Positions 25,869-33,443 are shown, counted from the first letter of the stretch. The stretch is 64,000 bases of DNA from Thermohalobaculum sp039180675 (GCA_039180675.1 JBCDDC010000006.1:1-64000); one strand, 5' to 3'. Made by a program: numbers and translations. Notes: generated from the letters alone by a model not told the origin.

Positions 25869-28054
25869 GCTGGGGCTCCTTGTGGGCTGGTTGCTCGGTC
25901 TTCGGTTCGATTGGCATCGTCGATTTGCGCCTTCGCGGCGTCGGCTTGGATCTCCAGGCCTTTCAGGCGCATCTCGTGGCTGTGCTCTTCCTTCTGCATC
26001 TCCGCCTTGTTCGCCTCGACCATGCGATCGACCTCGGCTCGGATGTTGGCCACCTGCACCTGAACCTCTGGCGGAGGCGCTTCGGCCTCCCACTCGTCGG
26101 GCAGAGCGGCGATCATGCTCTCCAGCGACCGTGCGTTGCGGAACCCGCGGACGCCGAACAGAAGCAGTTCCTTGGCGAGTTTGAAGTCGAATGGGCCGGC
26201 GGTGGCGACCAGCATCAGTTGCTCGAGCATGCCGGAGAAGGCAGACAGGAACTCGATGCGGCTGTCCTTGTCCGTGCTTTCGTCGGTCAGGATGGTCGAA
26301 TCCGTCTCGATGTTGATCGAATACTTCCGCTTGAGGTCGTCCCGCAGGACGCTCATCACCTCTTCCCAGCTCGTTTCGGGAACCTTCTCTTTCTCCGGCA
26401 AGCCGGGCAGACCCATCATCTGAGCGATCATGTTGGGGTCGACGTGCTCGCCGTTCTGTTGAGCCTGCGCAGCACGCGCCTCGACCTGCTCAACGATGTT
26501 CTGGATGAACTGACGCTGCTCGCGCTCCTCCATGGTCAGCGGCAGGTCCAGGTTGCAGATGGCGGCGATCGTCTTGACGTCGAAGTGCTCGACGACCAAC
26601 TCGACAATGATTTCCAGCGTGTCCCGCGCCATCCGAGCCATTCGGCCCTGCTTCGTCCCGAGCCGGAGACCGGCGTACTTGCCCTTGATCTCCTCCTGGG
26701 TCGCCGTTGCGTTGGGATCGCCCTGACCGCGCACGATGTCGGAGACGCCCGAGATTTCGAACAGCGCGTTCTTCGAGTTCTCCATCATCGCCTGCAGCGC
26801 GGCAGCCGCTTTGACCATGTTGTCGAGCGGCAGCCACTGGACGGCAGACGTGACGCCGCCTTTCTCCATGAGCGCTAGCCAGTTCTTGACGGCGATAAGC
26901 TGGCTCTTTCCGGAGAAGAGCTTCGTCATGATCTCCTGATCCTCACCGGCATAGAGGCCGGCGACGGCGATCACCTTGAGGATCTCGTTCAGCTTTTCGG
27001 ACGCCTCGGAAATCTCATCCGCGCGGCGGCGGTAGTAGGTGACGTCCGGGCGCGGGTCGAGGCGGCCGTTGAGGGCCGTGGCCAAGAGAGGCTCGGGGCA
27101 GTCGAAGAAGCCCTCCAGTTCGAGCGGGTCGTCGACCTCCTCGATCATGATCTTGGCGGTGTCGCTCGCGCACCAATACCGGACCTTCTTCTCTTCGCGG
27201 TCCCAGATCTCGTAGATGATCGTGGTCGCGTGCGCGCTGACCGTGCGATCGCCCGAGCCAGGTTCGCGGTTCTCGACCCACCCGGCGCTGTCATCGACCG
27301 TGTCGTGCGTCCAGTTCTCCAGGCCCTCGTGCGGATAGGCGAGGCGGCGCGCGACATCCACGCCCCATCTCAACTCGACCTGCTTGCGAGTCATGAAGGT
27401 CTCGTAGGCGATCCAGCGCAGGTCTTCCCACGTGTCGGCCGGCGAGAACAGGATCCGGCGCCACTGCCAATGGCGGGGCTCGACCCATTCGCGCTTCTTC
27501 TTGCGCTCGCCCGTCAGCACATCCGTCTCGAACTCGACCTTGTAGTGCACGCGCGGCATGCCCCGGCCGGGGATGAGCCAGTCGTCGCGGACCCGCTTCA
27601 TGACTGAGTCGAAGCGCGTCGTGTCGAGGTGATATTCAGCCAGACGCTGCGCGACTTCCGCCGCCATCCGGTCGGTCGGGTCTTCCTCGCCGTCGCCCTG
27701 GAACCGGCGCGAGACCGATGGCGTCGGCAGCTTCGAGTAGACCATCGGCTTCAGGACATCGATCGTGGAGTGGATGACGCCCGAAACCTCGTTCACCTTC
27801 GTCGTGGCGGCTTCGTCGGTTTGCGTGGCGCGGCCCGCTTTGTCGTCGCCGAAATAGATTTCCTCGGCTTCCTTTGCCTCTGCGCGCCAGCGCCGCTCGT
27901 GCTGGAAACCGGCATAGAGTTGCTTCTTCCAATAGTCCCACGTCTCATCGACGGAGGCTGCTTCCTTCGGGCTCTCCGGCTCGTCCGGGTAGATCATTGA
28001 CGGGTCGTAAGGTCTAACCTCGTGCCCACTCTTAGTCTCGGTCATCGCGGACAT
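25865..28054 (-). CDS. Portal protein, P22-type
   Basis: The 729-aa length matches the large P22-type portals (about 725 aa). Typical features are the N-terminal YWKKQLYAGFQHERRWRAEA helix, the clip/wing region with VEPRHWQWRRILFSPADTWE, the core helix ENSKNALFEISGVSDIVRGQ with the following GDPNATATQEEIKGKYAG, and a long C-terminal coiled barrel (VQVANIRAEVDRMVEANKAE onward). It forms the dodecameric DNA channel at one capsid vertex and docks the terminase. GAGGAGG lies 7 nt upstream of the ATG at 28054, which overlaps the end of the terminase gene. Confidence 0.9.
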   Translation of the reverse strand: MSAMTETKSGHEVRPYDPSMIYPDEPESPKEAASVDETWDYWKKQLYAGFQHERRWRAEAKEAEEIYFGDDKAGRATQTDEAATTKVNEVSGVIHSTIDVLKPMVYSKLPTPSVSRRFQGDGEEDPTDRMAAEVAQRLAEYHLDTTRFDSVMKRVRDDWLIPGRGMPRVHYKVEFETDVLTGERKKKREWVEPRHWQWRRILFSPADTWEDLRWIAYETFMTRKQVELRWGVDVARRLAYPHEGLENWTHDTVDDSAGWVENREPGSGDRTVSAHATTIIYEIWDREEKKVRYWCASDTAKIMIEEVDDPLELEGFFDCPEPLLATALNGRLDPRPDVTYYRRRADEISEASEKLNEILKVIAVAGLYAGEDQEIMTKLFSGKSQLIAVKNWLALMEKGGVTSAVQWLPLDNMVKAAAALQAMMENSKNALFEISGVSDIVRGQGDPNATATQEEIKGKYAGLRLGTKQGRMARMARDTLEIIVELVVEHFDVKTIAAICNLDLPLTMEEREQRQFIQNIVEQVEARAAQAQQNGEHVDPNMIAQMMGLPGLPEKEKVPETSWEEVMSVLRDDLKRKYSINIETDSTILTDESTDKDSRIEFLSAFSGMLEQLMLVATAGPFDFKLAKELLLFGVRGFRNARSLESMIAALPDEWEAEAPPPEVQVQVANIRAEVDRMVEANKAEMQKEEHSHEMRLKGLEIQADAAKAQIDDANRTEDRATSPQGAPA

Positions 28055-29649
28055 CAGCGGTCCTCCTCTTCAAGTTCCCGGAGAAGCTCCTGTTGCTCTT
28101 CTGCTGGTGTCTTGCCGGTCTTCTTTGGAGTGTCGCCGCGCATGATCCGGCCGAGCATGTGCGCGAAGAGAGAGCCGCTATCGACGCGGTCGTCGTGAGA
28201 GGCGTTCGGAAACTTGAGCAGTTCGTTCTCGAACGGCTCGACCCAATCGCATTCAGGTCCCTGGGGGTGGAAGACGCGGCCCTCGCCATAAAGCGCGCTG
28301 AGCGACTGCGCGCGGGCCACCTTGTTCATCGATGACGTGAACTGCCGGCGATGGCAGAACACCTTCTCCTCGATCATCTTTTGCTGCAGGAACGGCCCGA
28401 CTGAGTTGATGATTTGGCCCCGCTCCTCGGCGGCGATCGAGACGCCCCACTTCTTGACCAGCGCGAGCCACACCTGAACCCACTTGTCAGCGCGTTCCTT
28501 GCCGCACCATTGGTCCAGGACGAACACGTTCCAGTTCTCGTCGACACCCCAGACGGTGTGGACCGTGAAGTCCGGGTCGGTGCCGTCTTCGCGCTTCGTG
28601 GCATAGTCCGACGAGATGTAGACCGCGAGGCGATCGATCAGGCGCTCGCCCTTCGTGCCTTTGAAGAGGTCCGCGAACTGGTAGTGGCGGAAATCCTTCT
28701 TGAGGAAGAAGGTGCCGTCCTCTGGCGTCGGCCGTTGCTGGTAGAGCGCAGACCAGGTTGTGCCGCCACGCTTGCGCTGGGCGCCGATCTCGCGATCAGG
28801 GCCGTGCTCTTCCGGCCAGAGCCACTCTCCGGGCTTGCGCTTGAGGGGGTCGGTCGGGTGCTCGGCAACCGCCGGCATGCAGATGACCAGCCAGACATCG
28901 CCGGTGATGCGGTCCTTGATGAGCCCGCTTTCGCCGTTGTAGCCCACGGGCAGGATGCGACCAGCCGGGTCGTCTTCGCTCCACCGGGTGATCGTCAGGA
29001 TCTGGATCTGCGGCCCCTCGAGACGCGTGAGCACGTCCGACGAGTAGATGTCCCAGATATTGTCCAGGGTGACGTCCGACTTCGCTTCCTTCCGCCCCTT
29101 CACGATGTCGTCCATGATCAGGATGTCGGCAGGGCGCCCGGTAGGCGAGCCGTTCATCCCAAACCCGGCGTATTCTCCCCCCAGGGTCGTCATCCAGTCG
29201 GTCTTCGCCCGCGTGTGGCGAGCAAGCTTCAGCTTGTCATACGGGTTGACCGGACTGTCGATCGTGTTGCGGATTCGGTTGCCCATCTTCTGGGCGAACG
29301 TGTCCGTGTGCGTCAGATGCATGATCCGCAGGCGCGGGTTCTGGCCGAAGAAGTAGACCGGGGCGAACCAAGACGTGGTCCAGCTCTTCGTGTGCCGGGG
29401 CGGGGCGAAGAGCATGACGCGCTGGATCGGCTTCTTGTTCGATCGGCCTTCGTAGTAGTCGACCGTAGTGTGGTAGGCCATCTGCATGACCCGCCCCATG
29501 ACCTTCTGGTGGCGGGGTGGGTTGAAGCCAGTCAGACGCTGGCCGAGCGCAAGAATGTCCTTCTGGGCGACACGGCGCTCCTTCTCACGAAGCAGAGACA
29601 GGGCGCGGCGCTTCTCTTCGAAGCCGAGTTGCGAGAAATCAAGCGCCAT
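28054..29649 (-). CDS. terL: Terminase large subunit
   Basis: The start at ATG 29649 (531 aa) is preferred because AGGAGG lies 6 nt upstream. The ATPase half shows a phage-type Walker A, FAPPRHTKSW near 81-90, and Walker B ILIMDD with Asp at 180-181, plus a coupling-motif-like TITRWSEDD near 219-227. The nuclease half has YISSDYATK with Asp348 and a C-terminal HDDRVDSGS acidic cluster, as expected for the RNase H-like headful nuclease. It cuts concatemers and drives DNA into the head through the portal. It overlaps terS by 11 bp. Confidence 0.92.
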   Translation of the reverse strand: MALDFSQLGFEEKRRALSLLREKERRVAQKDILALGQRLTGFNPPRHQKVMGRVMQMAYHTTVDYYEGRSNKKPIQRVMLFAPPRHTKSWTTSWFAPVYFFGQNPRLRIMHLTHTDTFAQKMGNRIRNTIDSPVNPYDKLKLARHTRAKTDWMTTLGGEYAGFGMNGSPTGRPADILIMDDIVKGRKEAKSDVTLDNIWDIYSSDVLTRLEGPQIQILTITRWSEDDPAGRILPVGYNGESGLIKDRITGDVWLVICMPAVAEHPTDPLKRKPGEWLWPEEHGPDREIGAQRKRGGTTWSALYQQRPTPEDGTFFLKKDFRHYQFADLFKGTKGERLIDRLAVYISSDYATKREDGTDPDFTVHTVWGVDENWNVFVLDQWCGKERADKWVQVWLALVKKWGVSIAAEERGQIINSVGPFLQQKMIEEKVFCHRRQFTSSMNKVARAQSLSALYGEGRVFHPQGPECDWVEPFENELLKFPNASHDDRVDSGSLFAHMLGRIMRGDTPKKTGKTPAEEQQELLRELEEEDR

Positions 29650-30253
29650 CGCGCGCCTCCTCGAAGCCTGACAGCTTCGCAAGCTCGCGCTCGATCTCCT
29701 CCTCGCTCATCAGTTTGACGTTGCGGACACCGTCCTCGGCGATGATCTCGGCGTCCTCGATGATTTCGCCCGCGGCTTCTGCCTCGCGCTCCTTCTCCGC
29801 CTTCATCTTCCGCTCGGTCTCGTTGACCAGCCACCCCTGCTTCTCTATCGGCCGAAAGTCCTCAGGGAAGTTCCGCTCCATCCACCACGTGTAGGTCGTG
29901 CTGCGCAGGTCGCGGTTGGTCATGTTGTTGATGCCGAACTCGAGCCAATAGGCCTTGGCGTGCTCACGGCCGACCCGGCAGGCGTCCCCGAACTCAGGAT
30001 GCTTATCCATCCAGATCGCGAGGCGCTCTTTGGAGATGTTCAGATGAGAGCACCATTGGAGCGGCACCATCCCCTGCATGCCCCAATCGATCACCTTGTC
30101 GCAGAACCACTCCTGATAGTGCCCCTGGTTCCGGCCGTAGACGATGCCCGGCATGAAGCGGCCGTTGTCGTGCCTCGGCAACGCGATCGCACCAGGCTCG
30201 TTGGTCACGGCCTTCAAGACTTCGAACATCTGCTGAGTGGTCGGTTGTCCCAT
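29639..30253 (-). CDS. terS: Terminase small subunit
   Basis: The 204-aa protein precedes terL and has an HTH-like region around WCSHLNISKERLAIWMDKH (about 67-86), followed by helices and an acidic, Glu-rich C-terminus. Small terminases bind the packaging site and stimulate the large subunit. The ATG at 30253 lies only 8 bp from one copy of the 17-bp ATGAY-N5-TTATCAT element. I see no good SD, so translation could start on a very short leader. Confidence 0.82.
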   Translation of the reverse strand: MGQPTTQQMFEVLKAVTNEPGAIALPRHDNGRFMPGIVYGRNQGHYQEWFCDKVIDWGMQGMVPLQWCSHLNISKERLAIWMDKHPEFGDACRVGREHAKAYWLEFGINNMTNRDLRSTTYTWWMERNFPEDFRPIEKQGWLVNETERKMKAEKEREAEAAGEIIEDAEIIAEDGVRNVKLMSEEEIERELAKLSGFEEARDGA

Positions 30254-30261
30254 GGCGCTGG

Positions 30262-30278
30262 ATGATAATATGCATCAT
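30262..30278 (-). promoter_or_regulatory. 17-bp element ATGAY-N5-TTATCAT, copy 1
   Basis: Minus strand reads ATGATGCATATTATCAT, also describable as the inverted repeat ATGAT-N7-ATCAT. It ends 8 bp upstream of the terS ATG. If TATCAT served as a -10 box, the terS mRNA would have almost no leader; if it is an operator, a bound protein would block terS expression. Confidence 0.6.
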
Positions 30279-30345
30279 TCGTGAAGTGCGGCGCCGTGTA
30301 GACGCTTTCTCGAGCGGCCGTTATTCAGCGCCTCACGCTCCAAAG

Positions 30346-30362
30346 ATGATAATTATAATCAT
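30346..30362 (-). promoter_or_regulatory. 17-bp element ATGAY-N5-TTATCAT, copy 2
   Basis: Minus strand reads ATGATTATAATTATCAT. On the plus strand the same site contains a perfect TATAAT at 30354-30359. Its centre is 24 bp from that of copy 3, close to two helical turns, compatible with side-by-side binding of a regulator. Confidence 0.6.
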
Positions 30363-30369
30363 TTTGTGG

Positions 30370-30386
30370 ATGACAGAACTTATCAT
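30370..30386 (+). promoter_or_regulatory. 17-bp element ATGAY-N5-TTATCAT, copy 3
   Basis: Plus strand reads ATGACAGAACTTATCAT, with one mismatch in the left half-site compared with the other copies. It faces the accessory operon, 63 bp before the ATG of the RMF-like gene, which would leave room for a normal leader with an SD. Confidence 0.55.
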
Positions 30387-30449
30387 TCCTGCTATGTCCG
30401 GTGCTGGCGGCTGGGCCTGTCCGGCATGCCGAAGTCAGAGGAGACACCG

Positions 30450-30794
30450 ATGGAAATCACCCACAAGGAACGCGTCGAGATGGACGTCTCGCTCCACCCG
30501 AAGGTCTGGGAGGAGGGCTACAAGGCGTATCTCGCTGGGAAGAAGGCGAGTGCTTGCCCGTATGCTCCTATCCAAGAGAGCCAGGTGAACGCGTGGCTGT
30601 CTGGCCACGTCACGGCGCGGGACGTTCGCGCTCAGAAGATCTGGCAGAAGACGCACCCTGATTATCGCGGCGAGAACGCAGAAGGGGAGCTTGCGATCCT
30701 CGTGCTGCGCAACGGCGGAACGACTTCGGTCCCCGTGAGCAGCCTCACCGACGACGAGATGGAGCGCCTGGACCCGCGGGAGGTCCCGGCATGA
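30450..30794 (+). CDS. RMF/CrpP-like protein, 114 aa
   Basis: The start at ATG 30450 has GAGGAG 6 nt upstream. The N-terminal part carries the ribosome-modulation-factor pattern EEGYKAYLAGKKASACPY (about 20-37), followed by VNAWLSGH, close to the 'GY.AG..G....CPY......WL.G' core of RMF and of the plasmid/phage CrpP proteins. RMF dimerises ribosomes in resting cells; the CrpP relatives have disputed roles in quinolone tolerance. The C-terminal half (about 55-114) is an extra domain. As first gene of the accessory operon next to the shared 17-bp element it is likely regulated with the lytic or lysogenic switch. Confidence 0.7.
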   Translation: MEITHKERVEMDVSLHPKVWEEGYKAYLAGKKASACPYAPIQESQVNAWLSGHVTARDVRAQKIWQKTHPDYRGENAEGELAILVLRNGGTTSVPVSSLTDDEMERLDPREVPA

Positions 30795-31084
30795 GGCGGC
30801 GCGTGGAGGATCTGAACCGGGCTGTCAGGGAAGCGACGAGCATCGCCTGCAACGCTCTGGGCATCGACCAGGGCGAATTGGCCCGGCTGATGCGCCTCAC
30901 GGTTTGGGGCAGCGTCGAGGGCCTGGTGCAGCGCGAGTTCGCGACCGTCGAGATGCAGTATGTCCCCTCATGCTGGCCGGACATCCCGGAGCAACGGGCG
31001 CTGGCCGTCACCTTCGATCACATCGCTATCGAGCTCGGGGATCCGCGCCGTGCCTGCCGGCAGGGCGATTGGTCGCGCCGTTGA
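30791..31084 (+). CDS. Small phage protein, 97 aa, unknown function
   Basis: The gene overlaps the previous stop as ATGA. The protein begins with an Arg-rich helix (RRRVEDLNRAVREATSIACN), followed by a short helix with IDQGELARLMRL and a second half with a WPDIPEQR turn. The first 40 residues could be a small helix-turn-helix-like unit, but the match is weak. It is part of the ATGA-coupled accessory operon. Confidence 0.65.
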   Translation: MRRRVEDLNRAVREATSIACNALGIDQGELARLMRLTVWGSVEGLVQREFATVEMQYVPSCWPDIPEQRALAVTFDHIAIELGDPRRACRQGDWSRR

Positions 31085-31095
31085 CGCATCGGTGT

Positions 31096-31157
31096 CCGCC
31101 CCCAGGCGGGGCGGCATCCCATGCGCCATGCGCAGTTGGGCGGCGGGACGGTCCCGC
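31096..31157 (+). promoter_or_regulatory. Two tandem hairpins in the gap between accessory genes
   Basis: CCGCCCC and GGGGCGG pair around a 5-nt loop (31096-31114), and GCGGGA/TCCCGC pair around CGG (31143-31157). Neither is followed by a U tract. They occupy the only sizable gap (31085-31184) in the front of the accessory operon, just before a GAGGAGA ribosome binding site, and could attenuate transcription or stabilise the downstream mRNA. Confidence 0.4.
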
Positions 31158-31184
31158 AGGCCGAAGCTCAGAGGAGAGCAACAC

Positions 31185-31601
31185 ATGACACCTACCAATC
31201 ACAGCATCGTCTTCGCGATGGCTTTGTCCTACATGGAGCAGGGCTACCCGCAGTCTGCGGCGAGAATGGCGCGTAAGGCAGCCGAGATCGCCCAGCGCGA
31301 CGGAGCGTCCGGCGATATCGTCGACAACTACGGCCGGGACGCGCGGCGCTGGTCCATGATGGTCGTCTGCCCGGCCAGCGTTCGCGTCATGGCGTCGATC
31401 GATGGAGTGATGCAGGCGTGCCCATCTCACGTCATCGGCGCCGCATCGGCTCAGGAATGGCTCGAGGCGCGTCACCCGCACGCTCAGGGTGCTACCTTCT
31501 ACGAAGCCGAGAGGGAGGCGGACCACCCGTGTCTGATCTCCGGCGGCATCTACCTCGCCACCCGCGTCCTCATCGCATTCGAGCGGAGGGACGCAGCATG
31601 A
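31185..31601 (+). CDS. Phage accessory protein, 138 aa, unknown function
   Basis: The start at ATG 31185 follows GAGGAGAGC. The protein is helical at the N-terminus (SIVFAMALSYMEQGYPQSAA, about 6-25, and RMARKAAEIAQR), then has a mixed domain with CPSHVIGAASAQEWLEARHP. Four cysteines are scattered without a zinc-ribbon spacing. No membrane segment is certain. It is the first gene after the tandem hairpins, so its level may be set separately from the RMF-like gene. Confidence 0.6.
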   Translation: MTPTNHSIVFAMALSYMEQGYPQSAARMARKAAEIAQRDGASGDIVDNYGRDARRWSMMVVCPASVRVMASIDGVMQACPSHVIGAASAQEWLEARHPHAQGATFYEAEREADHPCLISGGIYLATRVLIAFERRDAA

Positions 31602-31954
31602 GCAATCCGTATCAGAACCGCATCAAGAAGCGCGTCGACAGTCTTCTGCATGATCTGGAGACGATCGAGACGTCCGCTCGATCGAACAAGGTCTCATCTG
31701 ACGAGGTTGCGGCCGATCTGGCGCCGGTCATGGCCAAGCTGGAGGCGATGTCGGGTCGGCAAGGGGGCGACACCTATCGGGACGGATTGAGGAACCCCCC
31801 TGCCTCCGCACCGTCTACCACGCGGACCGGGCTGAGTGCGGCACAAGCTGTCATCCAGGATGCGCTCACGCTGCCGCTGATCGAGCGGCTGCGGCTCCTC
31901 GATCTGACAGCCGAGTCCATCAAGCAGGACGTCATGGAGGGGAGGGCCCAATGA
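31598..31954 (+). CDS. Phage accessory protein, 118 aa, helical
   Basis: The gene starts in an ATGA overlap with GGAGGG upstream. The protein has a long N-terminal helix (NRIKKRVDSLLHDLETIETS, about 7-26), a second helix with DEVAADLAPVMAKLEAMS, a Pro/Ser/Thr linker and a C-terminal helix. It may oligomerise as a coiled coil. No family is recognised. Confidence 0.62.
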   Translation: MSNPYQNRIKKRVDSLLHDLETIETSARSNKVSSDEVAADLAPVMAKLEAMSGRQGGDTYRDGLRNPPASAPSTTRTGLSAAQAVIQDALTLPLIERLRLLDLTAESIKQDVMEGRAQ

Positions 31955-32187
31955 AGCCTCACGACTATCAGGAACAGGTCACATGCGTCCGGTGCAAAGG
32001 CACCGGCGCAGTCCCCCGCCCGGACGAGGACTACAAGCGCCTCTGCTCGAAGTGCGCCAAGCCCAGGCCGAACGTCTACATCAAGCCGGGGGAGCGTCAC
32101 GACGCGCCCATCACCGATGGTGGCGGCGAGGAATCCAACGGCAGCGTTTGGCCCTACGGCTTTAGCTCGCTCTACGGCGGGCTTTGA
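31951..32187 (+). CDS. Small zinc-ribbon protein, 78 aa
   Basis: Two cysteine pairs, CVRCKGTG (Cys at about 12 and 15) and CSKC (about 32 and 35), form a zinc ribbon of the DnaJ/rubredoxin-knuckle kind. A Gly/Ser-rich tail follows. Small zinc-ribbon proteins are common in phage accessory operons, where they bind nucleic acid or host enzymes. The start is an ATGA overlap with the previous stop. Confidence 0.68.
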   Translation: MKPHDYQEQVTCVRCKGTGAVPRPDEDYKRLCSKCAKPRPNVYIKPGERHDAPITDGGGEESNGSVWPYGFSSLYGGL

Positions 32188-32197
32188 GACTTGGCCG

Positions 32198-32284
32198 ATG
32201 ATCAGCCTCATCTCAGACCTAGTGAGTGGTTTGATCTGTGGTTCGATCGTCGGCTTGGTTCTGGAGATTTTCAGGAGACCATGA
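32198..32284 (+). CDS. Small single-pass membrane peptide, 28 aa
   Basis: A 28-codon frame from ATG 32198 ends in TGA 32282-32284, overlapping the next ATG at 32281 as ATGA. The peptide is a hydrophobic segment of about 20 residues (ISLISDLVSGLICGSIVGLV) with a basic end FRRP, a typical membrane-anchored microprotein. The ribosome binding site is weak. The exact coupling with the following gene is the main support; without it this could be chance. Confidence 0.45.
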   Translation: MISLISDLVSGLICGSIVGLVLEIFRRP

Positions 32285-32634
32285 TGACCGACGAGATGAA
32301 GCAGGAGCTAGTGGATTGGTGCAACGTGAGGTGTTTTGTCGTCATGCCTCCCGGTTTGCTTCTCGAGACCTATTATCCGCTGCTCTCCGCCGACGAGAAG
32401 AACTGGCTGCGCGGCTTTCTCGATCGGATGACAGACAGCGCGGGCGTACCCAGCTACAGCTCGCCCATCCCCGACGAGACGATCATCAACGCGGCTCTCG
32501 CGTCCTTTGAGGCGGCAGAGCACGTCCCGCTATACACACAGGACGAAATACGTGCTCACAGGGAGGGCGTGCACGCCGTGATGGTGCGGCTGGGGCTCTA
32601 CGATCGGTTCATCGAGCGGCGGGAGGAGGCGTAA
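32281..32634 (+). CDS. Phage accessory protein, 117 aa, unknown function
   Basis: An AGGAG lies just before two consecutive ATG codons at 32281 and 32284; the second has the better 6-nt spacing, the first the ATGA coupling to the 28-aa peptide. The protein has a LVDWCNVRCFVVMPPGLLLE segment, a helical centre with SADEKNWLRGFLDRMTD, and ends in a helix with RLGLYDRFIERREEA. The open frame extends upstream to a TTG at 32191, but in that stretch the 28-aa peptide frame is preferred. Confidence 0.6.
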   Translation: MMTDEMKQELVDWCNVRCFVVMPPGLLLETYYPLLSADEKNWLRGFLDRMTDSAGVPSYSSPIPDETIINAALASFEAAEHVPLYTQDEIRAHREGVHAVMVRLGLYDRFIERREEA

Positions 32635-33203
32635 TGGGCTGCTCGCAGAAGGTTGAAATTGCCCCTTGGGTGCGCCTCGAAAGATTGGAGCGGCAGATCA
32701 TTGATGCTGTCCCGCCTATCGATCCACCTGCTTGCAACTGGTTGGAAAGCGATCCTGGGCTTTCATACTGCCGTCGCTGTGCATGGGAAGCGAGATGGGC
32801 GGAGATGCCAACGATAGGGCCCGCACCGGAAGAGCCGGATTGGTTCAGAAGAACTGATTTTGAGGAATTACTTGCCGATGGAATTAGCGCATACATGGCT
32901 GGCATGCCCGGCGAGAGCGACCATCCGGAGAGTTGTTACGCTTGCGGATGTACGCTTGACTATCATCTGACAGACTATGGGGCATCTGAGGAACTCGCAC
33001 ACTTTGAGGAATACCCTATCGAGCCCGGTGACCCCATCGACGGCGAGCTTACGTACGCTCTGACGCGCATCTTCATAAACATGTGCTTCTTGGGTGCTGA
33101 TGACGAGAAACTGGCCTCCGCGCTGAAGCTTGCGGAGGCCACGCGACGCGCTATCCAATCAGACGCTGAACGAGGCCCCAAATCATGTGGCAAGAACACA
33201 TAG
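32634..33203 (+). CDS. Phage accessory protein with cysteine pairs, 189 aa
   Basis: The start overlaps the previous stop as TAATG with GGAGG upstream. Cysteine pairs CRRC (about 46-49) and CYACGC (about 101-106) suggest one or two metal sites. The rest is acidic and Trp/Tyr-rich, with PEEPDWFRRTDFEELLADGI in the centre and a C-terminal helical domain. The family is not recognised. The AT content here is slightly higher than in neighbours, which may point to separate acquisition. Confidence 0.62.
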   Translation: MGCSQKVEIAPWVRLERLERQIIDAVPPIDPPACNWLESDPGLSYCRRCAWEARWAEMPTIGPAPEEPDWFRRTDFEELLADGISAYMAGMPGESDHPESCYACGCTLDYHLTDYGASEELAHFEEYPIEPGDPIDGELTYALTRIFINMCFLGADDEKLASALKLAEATRRAIQSDAERGPKSCGKNT

Positions 33204-33418
33204 CCGCGCTCCCGTGCCTGAACTGCGAGGGTGAGCCCATCATCGCGGACGTGAAGGGCGCGGGGTTCCGCCTAGTCTGCCCTGACTGCGGTTGCAGGGG
33301 CCGCTTCCACAGTACGGAGAACGAGGCGATAGACGCCTGGAACGGCGGTCCTGAGCATCGTGAGGCTATCGAAAAGATCCAGCGCGAGCGTGGCCGCAGC
33401 TTCGTGGCAATATTTTGA
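33185..33418 (+). CDS. Lar-like restriction alleviation family protein, 77 aa
   Basis: The protein matches the Lar pattern: LPCLNCEGEP near the start, then VCPDCGCRGRFHSTENEAID and AWN. Cys pairs at about 11/14 and 33/36 hold zinc. Rac-prophage Lar relieves type I restriction, but many members of this zinc-ribbon family are uncharacterised. In a prophage with two methylases and an injected polyvalent protein, a role against restriction fits. It overlaps the 189-aa gene by 19 bp. Confidence 0.72.
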   Translation: MWQEHIAALPCLNCEGEPIIADVKGAGFRLVCPDCGCRGRFHSTENEAIDAWNGGPEHREAIEKIQRERGRSFVAIF

Positions 33419-33443
33419 GTTTCAACCAGGAAGAGGAAACAGG

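Larger units (their letters stand above)
30254..30449. promoter_or_regulatory. Divergent control region between the late operon and the accessory operon
   Basis: This 196-bp gap separates terS (leftward) from the RMF-like gene (rightward). It is AT-rich relative to its surroundings and holds three copies of a 17-bp element, two facing left (30262-30278 and 30346-30362) and one facing right (30370-30386). A perfect TATAAT at 30354-30359 lies inside the middle copy, but I found no good -35 at the right spacing. It is the most likely site of late/accessory promoter control. Confidence 0.75.

Noticed and set aside
32198..32214. Possible fifth copy of the 17-bp element (ATGAT then ATCTC)
   Set aside because: Two mismatches in the right half and location inside a coding start; no TTATCAT half.
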